Origin: Anisodus tanguticus
Lineage: Eukaryota; Streptophyta; Magnoliopsida; Solanales; Solanaceae
DNA: 64,000 nt
Direction of reading: 5' to 3'
NCBI GenBank assembly: GCA_034509755.1
Contig: CM067559.1
Coordinates: 41,269,032-41,333,031 of the forward strand
Position numbers and translations under genes: made by a program. The notes under the pieces are model-generated. The model was not told the DNA's origin, made no database searches, and saw nothing but the letters and a program-made list of their open reading frames with translations. Within the stretch, counting starts at the first letter, position 1. Every line of letters begins with the position of its first letter. Positions 24,018 to 35,156 of the stretch are shown one piece after another.

Positions 24018-25030
24018 CACATCAGTTTTCTGTTAGGGTTTGTTTATACAAGACAGAAAAAAAAAAAACAAGCACTGGTGTTTATGTTTCTTCTTTTCAA
24101 TTACGCACCTGCCATAACATGAATTTTGTATTTTTTTTTTCAACTTTAATATTCATATTGAAGCCAATGAAATTTAGATTGACTCTTCTCTTTCTTAAAG
24201 TATAATGCTTTTTTATGTCATTATCACTCCGCCAAACCAACTTGTTCTATCCGACCAGCGAACTTAGATCAATACCAATTTCAGAATAAGTGTATCATGC
24301 TTAAATAGTTCTTAAGCTATTCTAGCTAAAATAAGATTCGAAGAGCAGATTAGTCGTAAGCAGATGACTAATAGGATCTGTATCTGTAAACTACTAATTC
24401 AAGGCCTAGTTGAATTAAAATTATTTTCAGTAGACTTATTTCTCTTTTCATCCAACTTGAGATCGGCTTTTATGTTGAGGGGTTATAAACTTTAAGAAAG
24501 CACTAATGACCCCATGACTTCTCAAAGCTGAGATAGATTCATATTTCACACCGAAAAATCTCACATTAAGAATAAAAAGCTCACTAATAAAGACTATTTC
24601 ATATTTGAGACTTGTAATTTGAAATATCTAATCATGATAAAGGAGCCCTTATCACATTACCAGAACTCTTATTTTATTTGTGACAATGTGTTTTTTTCAA
24701 CATCCTCGAAGGTAGAGCCAGGAGCAAAAATCTTGGATAATGTAGAAAAAATAAAACCTTATAGTATGTGTATTGGGTGCAGTACACGAAGACTTTTTGA
24801 GCCAAACATCTATCTGAAGACTAAAGAACATGCTGTCCATTAATATCCAAGGCTCGAAGCTCTTTTTTTAAACTTTGCAATTTTGTAGGTCCCATCTCCT
24901 TTGACCATTGTTTCGTATTTCTCAGGCTTTATAATATTTGTTTTTGGATTATGACAGACTATTTGCCACTTCTAGTGTACTTGCAATAAGAAGTGAGGTA
25001 AGAAATTTGCTCCTGTTATGTGGAGTATAG
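24018..25030. other. Non-coding stretch
   Basis: No recognisable gene or repeat. A 74-codon open frame at 24619-24843 has no similarity that I know of and no clear coding character. Confidence 0.4.
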
Positions 25031-26189
25031 ACCTATCCAAAGCTCGGGTCGTGCCGGGTCATGATTAGGTCGGGTGACTTTTTTCTGCTTGTCCGACCAT
25101 GATACTATTTTTCTTTTTAATTTCCGACCTTGGCCCAAACCCTTCGGGGACCTTACAGGTCACGGGTCGGCCTTGATCCATCGGAAGGGGGACGGGATTT
25201 GGCGGGCCGGGCCGGATCAGGTCGAAGATTTTTTTTTTAAAAAAACAAACTGAAATTGACATTCACACCTACACTATCATGAAATTTCGACGTTGAAATC
25301 TATTGTGTATCGTGAGATGTTTACTAAAGAAAAAGGAAAATTAGAAATCGATTTGGGGGAAAACATAAACTGATTGAAAAAACGGATGTTTTTCTAAAAA
25401 TTGGCTGCGCCAAACCGCCTTGCGGCGTTTGGGCCGGCCCGTCTCGAAAAAATGTGCAAAATAAAAAAAATCGGGTAAAACGGACATCCGAGCGCAGAGT
25501 TATGACCATTTAAAATTTCACCAAGTTGTGATTTTAAACTTTTTAAAATGTAAAACTTAATACATAAGTTTATCTTTTGTAAAAAAAAATCCATCATTTT
25601 AATTTTTTGCAGAAAAGACTCATGCTCGACATAAAAAAAATTATTCATACCATGTGAAAGGATTATATTAAAGAATAGTTAGTTACTACTATTGTTGATT
25701 TTTTTACTAGTAGATCTTTGTAATATTATGTGTGTTCGAGAGTTTTTAATAGTATGTAATTGCAAACATTTATTTATAAAAGAAGCGTGGAGATATGCGA
25801 TTTTTTAATGCAGCCCTAGGATATTCCGATATCTTATTTATGAACTATGATTTGCTCATTTAGTAAGATTATATATGTTGGGAAAGTTTTGATAGTTTTC
25901 AAAAATAGTGAAATTTTCATGTTATGAGTAAAAATAAAACTTGAGAAATTTAAATTATATATTCAAACAAAATTTCAACTTCAAATCAACCTAATTTCAA
26001 ATCAAGTCCACACGAGCCGTAACTTTGTTGTTATCACGAGTTCACGACAAATATCGTACCACGTGATTTTTCCTAAGCAATATTAATATTTAAAGAAATA
26101 AATAAATGAATAAATCAAAACTCGACACAATTGATTTGGTTTGGTATTTGAGAAACCCGAACCAACCCGGTCCATGGACACCCCTAATA
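25031..26189. mobile_element. Degenerate hAT-like element related to 49050-49816
   Basis: The right end (CCATGGACACCCCTA, read inverted as TAGGGGTGTCCATGG) and CGGGTCGTGCCGGGTC-type motifs near the left end fit the hAT-like family. The segment 25240-25520 is the inverted equivalent of about 49320-49640 (shared GCGGTTTGGCGCAGCCAATT-type, CGTCGGATGTCCGTTTTAC and ACGATACACAAT blocks). The left terminus is eroded and no 8-bp duplication was found, so the boundaries are approximate. Confidence 0.6.
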
Positions 26190-27375
26190 GGAAATATGTC
26201 ATAGTTAGACTATTTAGGAGGACATGCATTACCCTTAAATATGGAGTAATAATACAAGCTTAACATACTGAATATGTACTTAAATGATGAAAATGTTAAT
26301 ACTTTAGGAAATTTGTGATTATTCATCAACCAAGGAATTAAAAGTGCTAATTTCAAGCAACTAATGAGAATTTGCTACTGATTGAAATTCCAAAACTACT
26401 AGTAATCCTCTTTAATTTATATATATATACTAAATAATGATCACACCGATATCTAGTGATACCGCTTGGAGCAAGGTAGATCCACCCCTGATTACGACCA
26501 AACATAGCTGAAAGATACTGCAGTGCTCTAGTCAGTCTAGTGTAGACATGGCATTGATACATCACTATACCAGTGATGGTTGAAAAAACATGCATGTTCA
26601 CATAAATAAGGTTTAAACAACATCGTTCGCATAAATAAGATTTCATCAGTTCTTAAAATATGAGAGTTATATAATAAGGTTAATCAAATGTTTAGGAAGT
26701 CTCAGAAGAAGCTGTAATACTTAAAATTAGGACAAGAGTTGTACCAATACACGAGGAGCAAAACAACCCATATATATACCTGATAAGTTTTCGAAAATAA
26801 AGCGCATTAGAAGAGTATATTCTAATTGCTACAATATAAATAAGGGGTGATTCAATATAATTGGTAGTCTAAAGTCGAACTATATTAAGAGGGCCCTTTC
26901 ACCTACTTCATAAAGTTCATACTTAGAAACAAAAAAAGTGCTTTCTGATTTATGGATTAATCAAACGAGACAAGGAAAAAGAATTGAATATAAATACGGT
27001 GAAAAATTAGAAATAAAGAAGAAGATAAATATACCAAATAAAGAGAGAAAAAATTAATTATATTACTTATTCATCTATACTACAACCTCAACAAAAAATT
27101 TAAAATGTATAAAATTTGGAATGTATGTTAGTATTTTTAGAACTATTTTGCAAACAAGGCTAATTTTCTTTCGCAAATCCGACAAATGGTTAGTCGTGCT
27201 ATTTTAACTAACTTCAACAAGTTTACCCTTGAGCTGGCCCTAGTATAAGTCCACGAAATCTAAAGTCCCAAAGAGTGATTGTGTTAATAGGCTTGAACAT
27301 GGGTAATATTGAATTTTTGACCGCCCTGTCCCATTACCAAGTCTTCAAATGTCGAAATTCGGAATTTGTTAAATT
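26190..27375. other. AT-rich non-coding stretch
   Basis: I see nothing I can name here. It leads into the truncated LINE at 27376. Confidence 0.4.
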
Positions 27376-27874
27376 TGGTAGGCCAAAGAAGTATTGGGGA
27401 GACGTGATTAGACGGGATATAGCGCAGTTGCAGGTTACCGAGAACATGGCCGTAGATAGGGGGTTATGGAGGACACATATTATAGTAGAGAGTTAATAGG
27501 TATTAGAGTGGTGTTTCACTTATTCTTCCTTATTACCAGTAGTCATAGTATTTCTCCTGTAGTTTCTTGTTCTTTGATTACTGTTGTTATTTACTGTCTC
27601 GTGTTCTCCGCTTGACATACTGTTTTGTTGTAGCTATTGCTCCTTCCTTACTATTAGTCGTGATATTTCTCCTGTAATTTCTTGTTCTTCGATTTCTGTT
27701 ATTATTTATTGTCTCTTGTTCTTCGCTCCTCTTTCCTATTTAGCATGCTCTGTTATTGCTCTGAGTCGATGGTCTATCGGAAACAGTCTATCTACCTCCC
27801 GAGATAGAGGTAAGGTCTACGTACACTCTACCCTTCCCAGACCGCACTTGTGGAATTTCACTGAGTGTTGTTAT
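27376..27874 (+). mobile_element. 5'-truncated RTE LINE 3' end
   Basis: It matches the last ~480 bases of the LINE at 9780-13686 (GGTAGGCCAAAGAAGTATTG, then GAGTCGATGGTCTATCGGAA, then TGGAATTTCACTGAGTGTTG). Its tail is cut by the copia element at 27875 and resumes as gttattg at 32198. Confidence 0.85.
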
Positions 27875-28085
27875 TGATAGTGAATATATTCCATATATAT
27901 TCACAATATATTCTGTAATTAATATTTAGTGTAATTAAGGTAAAATAGATATCCTAATTCTATTAGGACTACAATTGTAATGAAGGTAAAATAGAGATCC
28001 TAATTCTATTAGGACTACAATTGTATACTCTCTATATATGACATTAATAAAAGAGCTCCATCAATGAGATTTACACTATTTTACA
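27875..28085 (+). repeat. 5' LTR of element A
   Basis: TGATAG..TTTTACA. It contains a tandem pair of about 45 bases (GGTAAAATAGA.ATCCTAATTC, then TATTAGGACTACAATTG), each with the palindrome TCCTAATTCTATTAGGA, before a CTCTATATATGACATTAATAA promoter-like stretch. Confidence 0.9.
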
Positions 28086-28548
28086 TGATATCAGAAGTCA
28101 AATCTTAGCATCCTCTCAAATCCCCTGTACCGTACAATAAGCATCAGCCAAAACCTCTTTTATATTCTTGACTTCTTGTTTTTCCAGAAAAGCGTCGCTT
28201 TTTCTCAAGCTAGAAGCTAAACGATTTGCTATAGCAGCTATCACACGATCAATAATCTGATGGCTTAGTTTTCCCATGATGTTGACTTGTTATAGAGATT
28301 GAAAAACATGTCCAATCGCCAGTCTGAGCTTAATGCAGACGTTGTTCGGATGTTTCTTGGTCTTGTAGTTGGAAATTGAGAATTTTTATATTAATTTATG
28401 CTGGTAGCACCTTTTTCTCTCCAATCAACGAAGTCTGGAATTGCTCACTTTTACGGCTCTTCAATAACCTCGTCTTTCTATCTAACCTTCCATCCACAAA
28501 CATGGCACGATATCCCTCGTTGCAGCCCAGCATCCTGGGTCCATCTAC

Positions 28549-28932
28549 ATGCCCATGGTACACGGGCCACCAGCACCAAGCCAATTTCTCCATGGCTCAG
28601 CATCAACAATGGGCACTGCCGATGCCCACTACACAATGGCCCAGCAGCAGCCGTCCAGCCTCAATCCAACGGATTTGGGCCATGCTTTCGGTTCTTTAAA
28701 AATTCAGCAGCCCGATGATGCGTGGTATATGAATACGGGCCCCACGTCTCACCTCACCAACAATTCTGGTAATCTTCCTCAACTACGCAATTTAAATACT
28801 CCTCAATCTATTATGATCGGAAATGGTCATTGCAATCTAATTCAAGGGTTTGACCACACACTAACTCTACCACTGCATCCCCACTTCCCCTTTAAAACGT
28901 CCTATATGCCCCTAACATTATCAAGAACCTAA
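28549..28932 (+). pseudogene. Element A gag tail and protease, catalytic Asp lost
   Basis: A Gln/Pro-rich gag tail leads into DDAWYMNTGPTSHLTNNSG, the copia protease start. The usual DTGA is NTGP here, so the active-site Asp is gone. IGNG follows at normal spacing. The frame then breaks. Confidence 0.8.
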
Positions 28933-28947
28933 TCTCTATTAGAAAAT

Positions 28948-29992
28948 TTGTCACTGATAATTCCGTATCCATTTATTTTGACCCGTTTGGTTTTTCTACG
29001 TACCGAAAAACTTCTTACGAGATGCAATAGTGTGGGGGACCTCTATCCTTTCCTATCCACGTCCGCTGCCAGTGTAAATCCTCCCACATCTCTAGCTGCC
29101 ATCTCCTCCTCAACGTGGCATAGTAGACTTGGTCATCCCGAAACTCATATTTTTTATTTTCTTAGAAACCACATTTTTATTAAATGTAATAAAGGGAACC
29201 TTGCCCATAATTGCTCCTCTTGTCATCTAGGAAAACATGTCAGACTTCCGTTTACGTCTTCTTTAAGTGTTACTTTCTCTCCATTTGATATTATTCATGC
29301 GGATTTATGGACATGACCTATAACCAACAACCTAGGTCAAAAATATTAATTGTTAGTTTTGGATGAATTCTCTCACTTTCTTTGAGTCTATCCGCTTAAA
29401 CTTAAGTCTCAAGTTTACTCCAAATTCCTTGAATTTCGTACATTGGTTAAAATGCAATTTGAAAAAGACATCAAAACATTTCAATGTGATAATGGTCGTG
29501 AGTTCAATAACTCCCTCTTTCATAATTTTTGTGTGGCTAATGGCATGGTTTTCCGTTTCTCCTTTCCTCGTACTTCCCCTCAAAATGGTAAAGCTGAAAG
29601 AATTCTCCACACCATTAACAACATGATTCGTACCCTTCTTTTTCATGCGTCTCTCCCCTACCTTTTGGGTTTATACATTGAAAATGGTAGAACACATTCT
29701 TAACATCTTACCTACCCGTACGATTCAAAATAGGATACCCACCGAAATTCTCTTCCGTCGGATCCCTTCATATGATCACCTTCGAATTTTCGGTTGTCTT
29801 TGTTACCCAAATCTGGCCTCCATTGTTCCTCACAAATTAACACCTCACTTCAATCTGTGTGTCATCATTGGTTTCCCGTCAAACCATAGGAGGTACTTGT
29901 GCTACGAGATATCCACATATAAAATCTTAATCTCACGCCATGTCTCATTTGTTGAGTACGTTTTCCCGTTTGACAACATTCAAAAATTTTAA
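28948..29992 (+). pseudogene. Element A integrase, broken
   Basis: Pieces in order: STWHSRLGHPETH, NCSSCHLGKHVRLPF and FDIIHADLWT (28948-29316, first catalytic Asp); stops; VKMQFEKDIKTFQCDNGREF (second Asp) and SPQNGKAERILHTINN (Glu) in 29443-29703; then HILNILPTRTIQNRIPTEIL and the HLRIFGCLCYPNL region (29645-29992). All three acidic residues survive but in different frames. Confidence 0.85.
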
Positions 29993-30428
29993 GTCACTGA
30001 TTATGATTTCCTTGATGACTCTGACACCTCCCCTCTACTCTAAAATGCACTTCAAAATCCACAACCTTCAGTCGTCCAACCACCCGTCCAATCGACCCCA
30101 CCCCACTACCCGGGCCCATTCCTGTTACTGCTGAAACAACACCCCAGCCCACTGCCCATCAGTCCCTGCCCACCACCCTACCCTACCTCACTGCCCAGAC
30201 CCTACCCGCCACCCTGCCCATCCCCGGCCCAGCCCCTTCCTGTCCCACTACCCAGCCCCATTGCCAAGTCCTGTCGGTCACCACCCAACCCCCCTACCTC
30301 ACTCGTGACCTTCCCCACTCACCGCATGGAAACCCGTACATAACACGGGATTTTCAAACCAAAAGTTTACTTTAACCTATTAACTCAAACCATCTCACCC
30401 ATTCCTAAAATCCCAACCTTAGCCAAAC

Positions 30429-31959
30429 TTGACCCGAATTGGAATGCGGCCATGCGAGAGGAGTTTAATGCGCACTTGGAATGTTGTTCCGCGACCTGAG
30501 GGGGTGAATGTAATCCGTTGTATGTGGCTATTTCGTCATAAGTTTAGAGATAATGGTGCCCTTGAACGTCACAAGGCCAGACTTGTGTCAAATGGCGCCG
30601 GGCAACAAGAGGGTGTTAATTGTGGTGAGACTTTTAGTCCAGTGGTTAAGCCAGCTACCATCCGCACGGTTTTGAGCATTGCTATGGGGAAGAATTGGCA
30701 TATTCACCAGCTTGATCTAAAGAATGGTTTCTTACATAGGGATTTGAAAGAAACCGTTTATATGCATCAACTACCTGGTTTTGTGCATCCGGAGGCTGTT
30801 CATCATGTTTGTCATCTTCGTAAGTCGTTATATGGGCTGAAGCAAGCCCCAAGGGCTTGGTATGAGCGGTTTTCCACTTATATCATATAGTTCGGTTTCG
30901 TGTGCAGCAAGAGTGATCATTCATTGTTCATTTTTATCGAGGTACTGACACCGCTTACCTTCTGTTATATGTGGATAATATTGTACTGATAGCTTCTTCA
31001 GATAGCCTGAAGCACGAGATCATTGCTCTACTCAAGTCCGAATTTGTTATTATTGATTTGGGTAAGTTGAGCTATTTTTTGGAGATATCAGTGACCAGAT
31101 TCGCATATGCCATGTTCTTGTGTCAACCTAAGTATGCAGATGTTCTTGTGTCAACGTAAGTATGAAAATGAGATCATCTACCAGGCTAAAATGACAAATT
31201 GTAAGATCATGCCCACTCCCGTCGACTCCAAGTCCAAACTAAGTATGCAGATGATGGGGATCCGGTCAGTGATCCCTCTCTTTATAGGAGTCTCGCAAGT
31301 GCTCTTCATATTCTCACCTTCACTCGGCCATATATTGCATATGCGGTTCAGCAGGTGTGTTTGTTCATGCATGCTCATAGGGAGCCTCACTTTACAGCCT
31401 TTAAGCGTATCATTTGGTAAGTTAAGGGCACTCTTGACAATGGAATTCATTTATATCCCTCAGCACCGACTAGATTGCTTTCCTATACAGACGCAGATTG
31501 GGCAGGCTGCCCGGACACCCGTCGCTCTATGTTCGGATATTGTGTGTTTTTGGGGGATAACATCATATTGTGGTCTGTCAAGCGGCAAACCACGCTTTTC
31601 CATTCGAGTGCAGAAGCAGAATATCGAGGCGTTGCGAACGTTGTTGCCGAGATTGGCTCCGTACTCTCCTTCTTCAGCTTCATTGTCCCATACGTAAGGC
31701 ATCTTTTGTTTACTGTGATAATATATCTGCTGTCTACTTGTCTCATAACCCGGTTCAGCATCAGCGAACCAAGCACATTGAAATGGATATTCATTTTTTT
31801 CATGAGAAGGTTACAATGGGTCACGTTAGGGTGTTGCATGTTCCTTCTTCGTACCAGTACACATATATCTTCACAAAGGGGCTTCCTCGACAACTGTTCC
31901 TTGACTTCAGATTCAGTCTCAGCGTCCGGCCTCCTCCTGCTCCAACTGAGGGGGTGTGA
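30429..31959 (+). pseudogene. Element A reverse transcriptase and RNase H, broken
   Basis: ERHKARLVSNGAGQQEGVNC, PATIRTVLSIAMGKNWHIHQ, LDLKNGFLHRDLKETVYM and SLYGLKQAPRAWYERF sit in one frame (30429-30890). The catalytic block reads YVDNI (about 30967-30981) instead of YVDDI, so one catalytic Asp is lost. RNase H pieces follow in different frames: CPDTRRSMFGYCVFLGDN, VYCDNISAVYLSHNPVQHQR, and YIFTKGLPRQLFLDF near 31865-31905. Duplicated text (atgcagatgttcttgtgtcaac, 31095-31155) marks a small internal duplication. Confidence 0.85.
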
Positions 31960-32110
31960 TAGTGAATATATTCCATATATATTCATAATATATTCTGTAA
32001 TTAATATTTAGTATAATTAAGGTAAAATAGAGATCATAATTCTATTAGGACAACAATTGTAATTAACGTAAAATAGAGATCCTAATTCTATTAGGACTAC
32101 AATTGTATAC

Positions 32111-32152
<42 letters not shown>

Positions 32153-32197
32153 ACATTAATAAGAGAACTCCATCAAGAAGATTTATAATATTCTAAA
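31957..32197 (+). repeat. 3' LTR of element A, with a (TA)n(TG)n tract
   Basis: Same LTR as 27875-28085 but longer because of TA/TG dinucleotide repeats at about 32109-32152. It ends CTAAA instead of TTACA, so the terminal CA is mutated. The GTTAT duplication follows. Confidence 0.9.
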
Positions 32198-32446
32198 GTT
32201 ATTGTATCCATGAGGCAAGCGGGATGAAAAGTTTAAGACCACCTATTTCCATGTTTATTGGATATAATTTCTTGCACATGAGAGTTAAGTCCCTGAGAAA
32301 GGAGTAAAAAGCTTATCGGCACACAATATGCTATTTTCACGACTCGAAGCAACGATTTATTGGTCGCCAATTAATGAAACAACTCTATTGTTACGCCATG
32401 ACGTAGTCATTTTCATGAATTGAGGTTTGACATTTATGTAGGGTTT

Positions 32447-34012
32447 TGTTGGGTTCAAAACACATAAGTAGGCACAACGGAAGTTTTAAAATTTTGTTCT
32501 ACTTACCCAACAATTCCTTCTGGCATGGTTATATGACAGTCAAAACCTGAAAGAAAACTTGAACACGAACTTATAGGTTATAAAATCTAGAGTCTTTACT
32601 TTAGGGTGAACACGTGATTCTCCCTTTGATTGCAAGCGCCTTGCTACGGTGTATTTCTCTGTCAAGAAAGCCAGAAAATCTTGGCAGAGGTTTGAGAGAG
32701 TTTTGTCCTAGGCTCTAAGTCTAGAATTAGTTTTAGGATTGTTGTATAATAAACAATAGGGAGTGCTATATTTATAGTTGAAAATTAGGTCAGAAAATAC
32801 TTTAGGATTAGGCTTAAGCCTGGCCCAAAACTCGAGGTGCAGTGGGCCAGTCCGACTGGGCTCACTGCCGGGTCGGCGCCGCGGCACCTTACGTAAAATT
32901 TTGTTTTCCGCTTTCATTTAATATATATATTCAGCACACTAAATCCAAAATCCAATTTTGATTTAATTAAATAATTTCCATCTAATAGAAATTATCCCAT
33001 AGTTATTATCAATTTAAATATCCCAATTCCAAATCGAATATTTAATACTTTCTCAATACACCCTTAGTTCGAAGAGACAATCGACATAGTGTGACCCTAT
33101 AGGCCTTCATATATCGACACTAATCCAATTAAAGTCCATACGGAACTCCTAGATCTACTACTGACGTACGACGAACTCAATATATGAAGTACGTTTACAT
33201 GAATCCAGCAAACATAACCTTTATGTGAGATGATAAATTCCTTTCATTCGCGACACACTCGATCAAGCTTAGGATTTGCCATGTGTCTATCCAAATGGCT
33301 TGATCACTTTATCTCATCTATATTAGTCGACAACTAGATCATATTCTAAATATGCCTCTTGCATTGGCCAATGACTTGGTCGACCTAATATTACTGAGAA
33401 GTTGAGTGCTCTCTCGAATATCCAATCCAGGAATGAATCCTATTCTTGGCTCAACTACCACCTTAATTTACATCATAATGCACCCAACACAAGCCGTATC
33501 TTATCCTATAAGGAGTTTAATCTTAGGACATGGTCAAAGTACATTACTCTGTAAACAAGGTGCGTATTGACCTCAAGTCAAAGGACCTTCATCTCCCGCA
33601 CGCTGATAAGACTTTAGACATGTATAACAAATAGGTTATGATCAGGGTATACCAATACTTTACAAAAGTATCCATGTGTCCATCACTAGTAACCATTACT
33701 AGTAGCAGGTGAGACATACTACATTCTCTAAGAATGTGACGCATACCACATGTCGACTTATAACATATCATTGATATCCCATTCTCGATGATCATTAGTC
33801 GAGGCTATTTTAGAGTTACGCTCTATCATCAATATCTCACTCTATTAATGACAACGTAAGCTCAAGAGATGCACATTAATGAATAATTATAAACAATCAA
33901 ATAATAATTCAATAATTACAAATGTCATAAATATTAATCTTATTAATAATATGAATATGTTCAAGTATATTTGTCCCTAATAATGATTATCTCTAGGACA
34001 TACATACTTTCA
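32447..34012 (-). repeat. Probable solo LTR of a long-LTR copia family
   Basis: The block starts TGTTGGGTTCAAAACACA and ends ACATACATACTTTCA, so on the minus strand it runs TGAAAGTATGTATGTCC..CCCAACA, an end pair I associate with long-LTR copia elements of plants. There is no coding text in 1.57 kb, and no polypurine tract or primer site beside it. No target duplication was seen, which leaves the boundaries and the solo status uncertain. Flanks 32203-32446 and 34013-34176 show nothing recognisable. Confidence 0.5.
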
Positions 34013-34176
34013 ATTTAGTAGAATTAAATAAAGTCATTTAGCTTATGAAGATATATATTAATATGATTTAAGAGTTCTTTCATATGATTGAAATTAAAAT
34101 GAATTCGTGTTGTACTAGAAAGTGAACAAGATGACATTTAACAATACAAGCACAATGAAGCATTCATAAAGAACCG

Positions 34177-34256
34177 AACATCAATAAAGTAATAGTAACG
34201 GCTGCGGATTCCTTCGTCAATAAAAAAAAAAAAAACATCAATAAAGTAATAGTAAC
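34177..34256 (+). mobile_element. 34-bp poly(A)-tailed insertion with 23-bp TSD
   Basis: The 23-base string AACATCAATAAAGTAATAG plus TAAC occurs at 34177-34199 and 34234-34256. Between them are 34 bases, GGCTGCGGATTCCTTCGTCA, then ATA and a run of A. This is the form of a 5'-truncated, poly(A)-primed retro-insertion; the source is probably a SINE or L1-type LINE end. Confidence 0.75.
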
Positions 34257-34343
34257 ATATTTTCATGAATTTCTAGCTTTACTGATCAGATTTATGTTTG
34301 TACCAAAAAAAATGTAAAAGAAATGAAAATTACAAAATTCTAT

Positions 34344-35087
34344 TTAATTCCTATGTGCTGAAAGCCTTCGGTAATTCCTCCAAATTGCCTTGAAATCAAC
34401 ATTTTTTTTTTTAAAACCAACATGTCGAATCTTGAGAAATAACGTCACAATTTTTTTAACCAACCGCCAGTACTCCAACTGCGGTATCTTTTGAGAATTC
34501 AACTTGTAAACCTTCACAATGCACCTAAAGATCTCGACAAAACTTATGTGAGAAGGTGCTTTGTGATCACTATTTTGAATTTTTTCATTTAGGTTTACAT
34601 AAAATATTATGGTCTGACCAGAAGCAAGATCATCAACGACATGTAGAAATCCAATAACCATATTGCTCAGGCATAGTTGCAAAGGTTGAATCGAGTGAGG
34701 TTTTAGCTTTTCCATCTTGACGGAATTTACCGCACACGCTAGTGCTCCAGAGGACAGTGTCGTTGTATGATATACTAGCCTCGAGATGATCATAATAGAA
34801 GTCAAAATTACAGCTAGGGTTCTAAACCGAGAATGTAAGATATCAAATATCTGGAATGTGCAAAATCAAAAGATGAACATAACGAGTTAACACATAGAAT
34901 GAATAGGGTGACACTGACTCAATTTAGAACTTGGGGACTGGTCATGAAGTACTGTAGTATCCTCCTGACGACAGAACACACGAAAAGCCAGATGATGCCC
35001 AATGCGATATATAGCTAATGCAAGTAATAAAATATGTAATGCCAAACTCATGTACTTAGGATCTTTGGTGGAATGATCAACGATCAT
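34344..35087 (-). other. Two unidentified reading frames on the minus strand
   Basis: A 66-codon frame (35087-34887) is followed by a 153-codon frame (34805-34344). The second has an internal ATG near its start and reads with few rare-looking residues (for example QPLQLCLSNMVIGFLHVVDD and FVEIFRCIVKVYKLNSQ). I do not recognise a family. They could be exons of an undescribed or decayed gene or part of a transposon; the neighbouring inverted repeat at 35157 makes the latter plausible. Confidence 0.3.
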
Positions 35088-35156
35088 GGTACTTTTTGTA
35101 TCTAATTATGAAACTTACAAAGGAATCAAGAACTAAATATTTGCATGTGCGGGTAA

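Larger units (their letters stand above)
27875..32197 (+). mobile_element. Ty1/copia retrotransposon (element A), nested in a LINE tail
   Basis: LTRs at 27875-28085 and 31957-32197; target duplication GTTAT at 27870-27874 and 32198-32202. A degenerate primer-binding site (TGATATCAGAAG, 28086) follows the 5' LTR, and GAGGGGGTG precedes the 3' LTR. Order is gag remnant, protease, integrase, RT, RNase H. Gag is mostly missing: only about 450 bases separate the LTR from the gag tail. Many stops and shifts show it is dead. The copia fragment at 1-814 is its relative. Confidence 0.92.

Noticed and set aside
25065..25262. Pro-rich minus-strand frame
   Set aside because: It comes from the repeated CCCGAC-type motifs of a hAT-like element.
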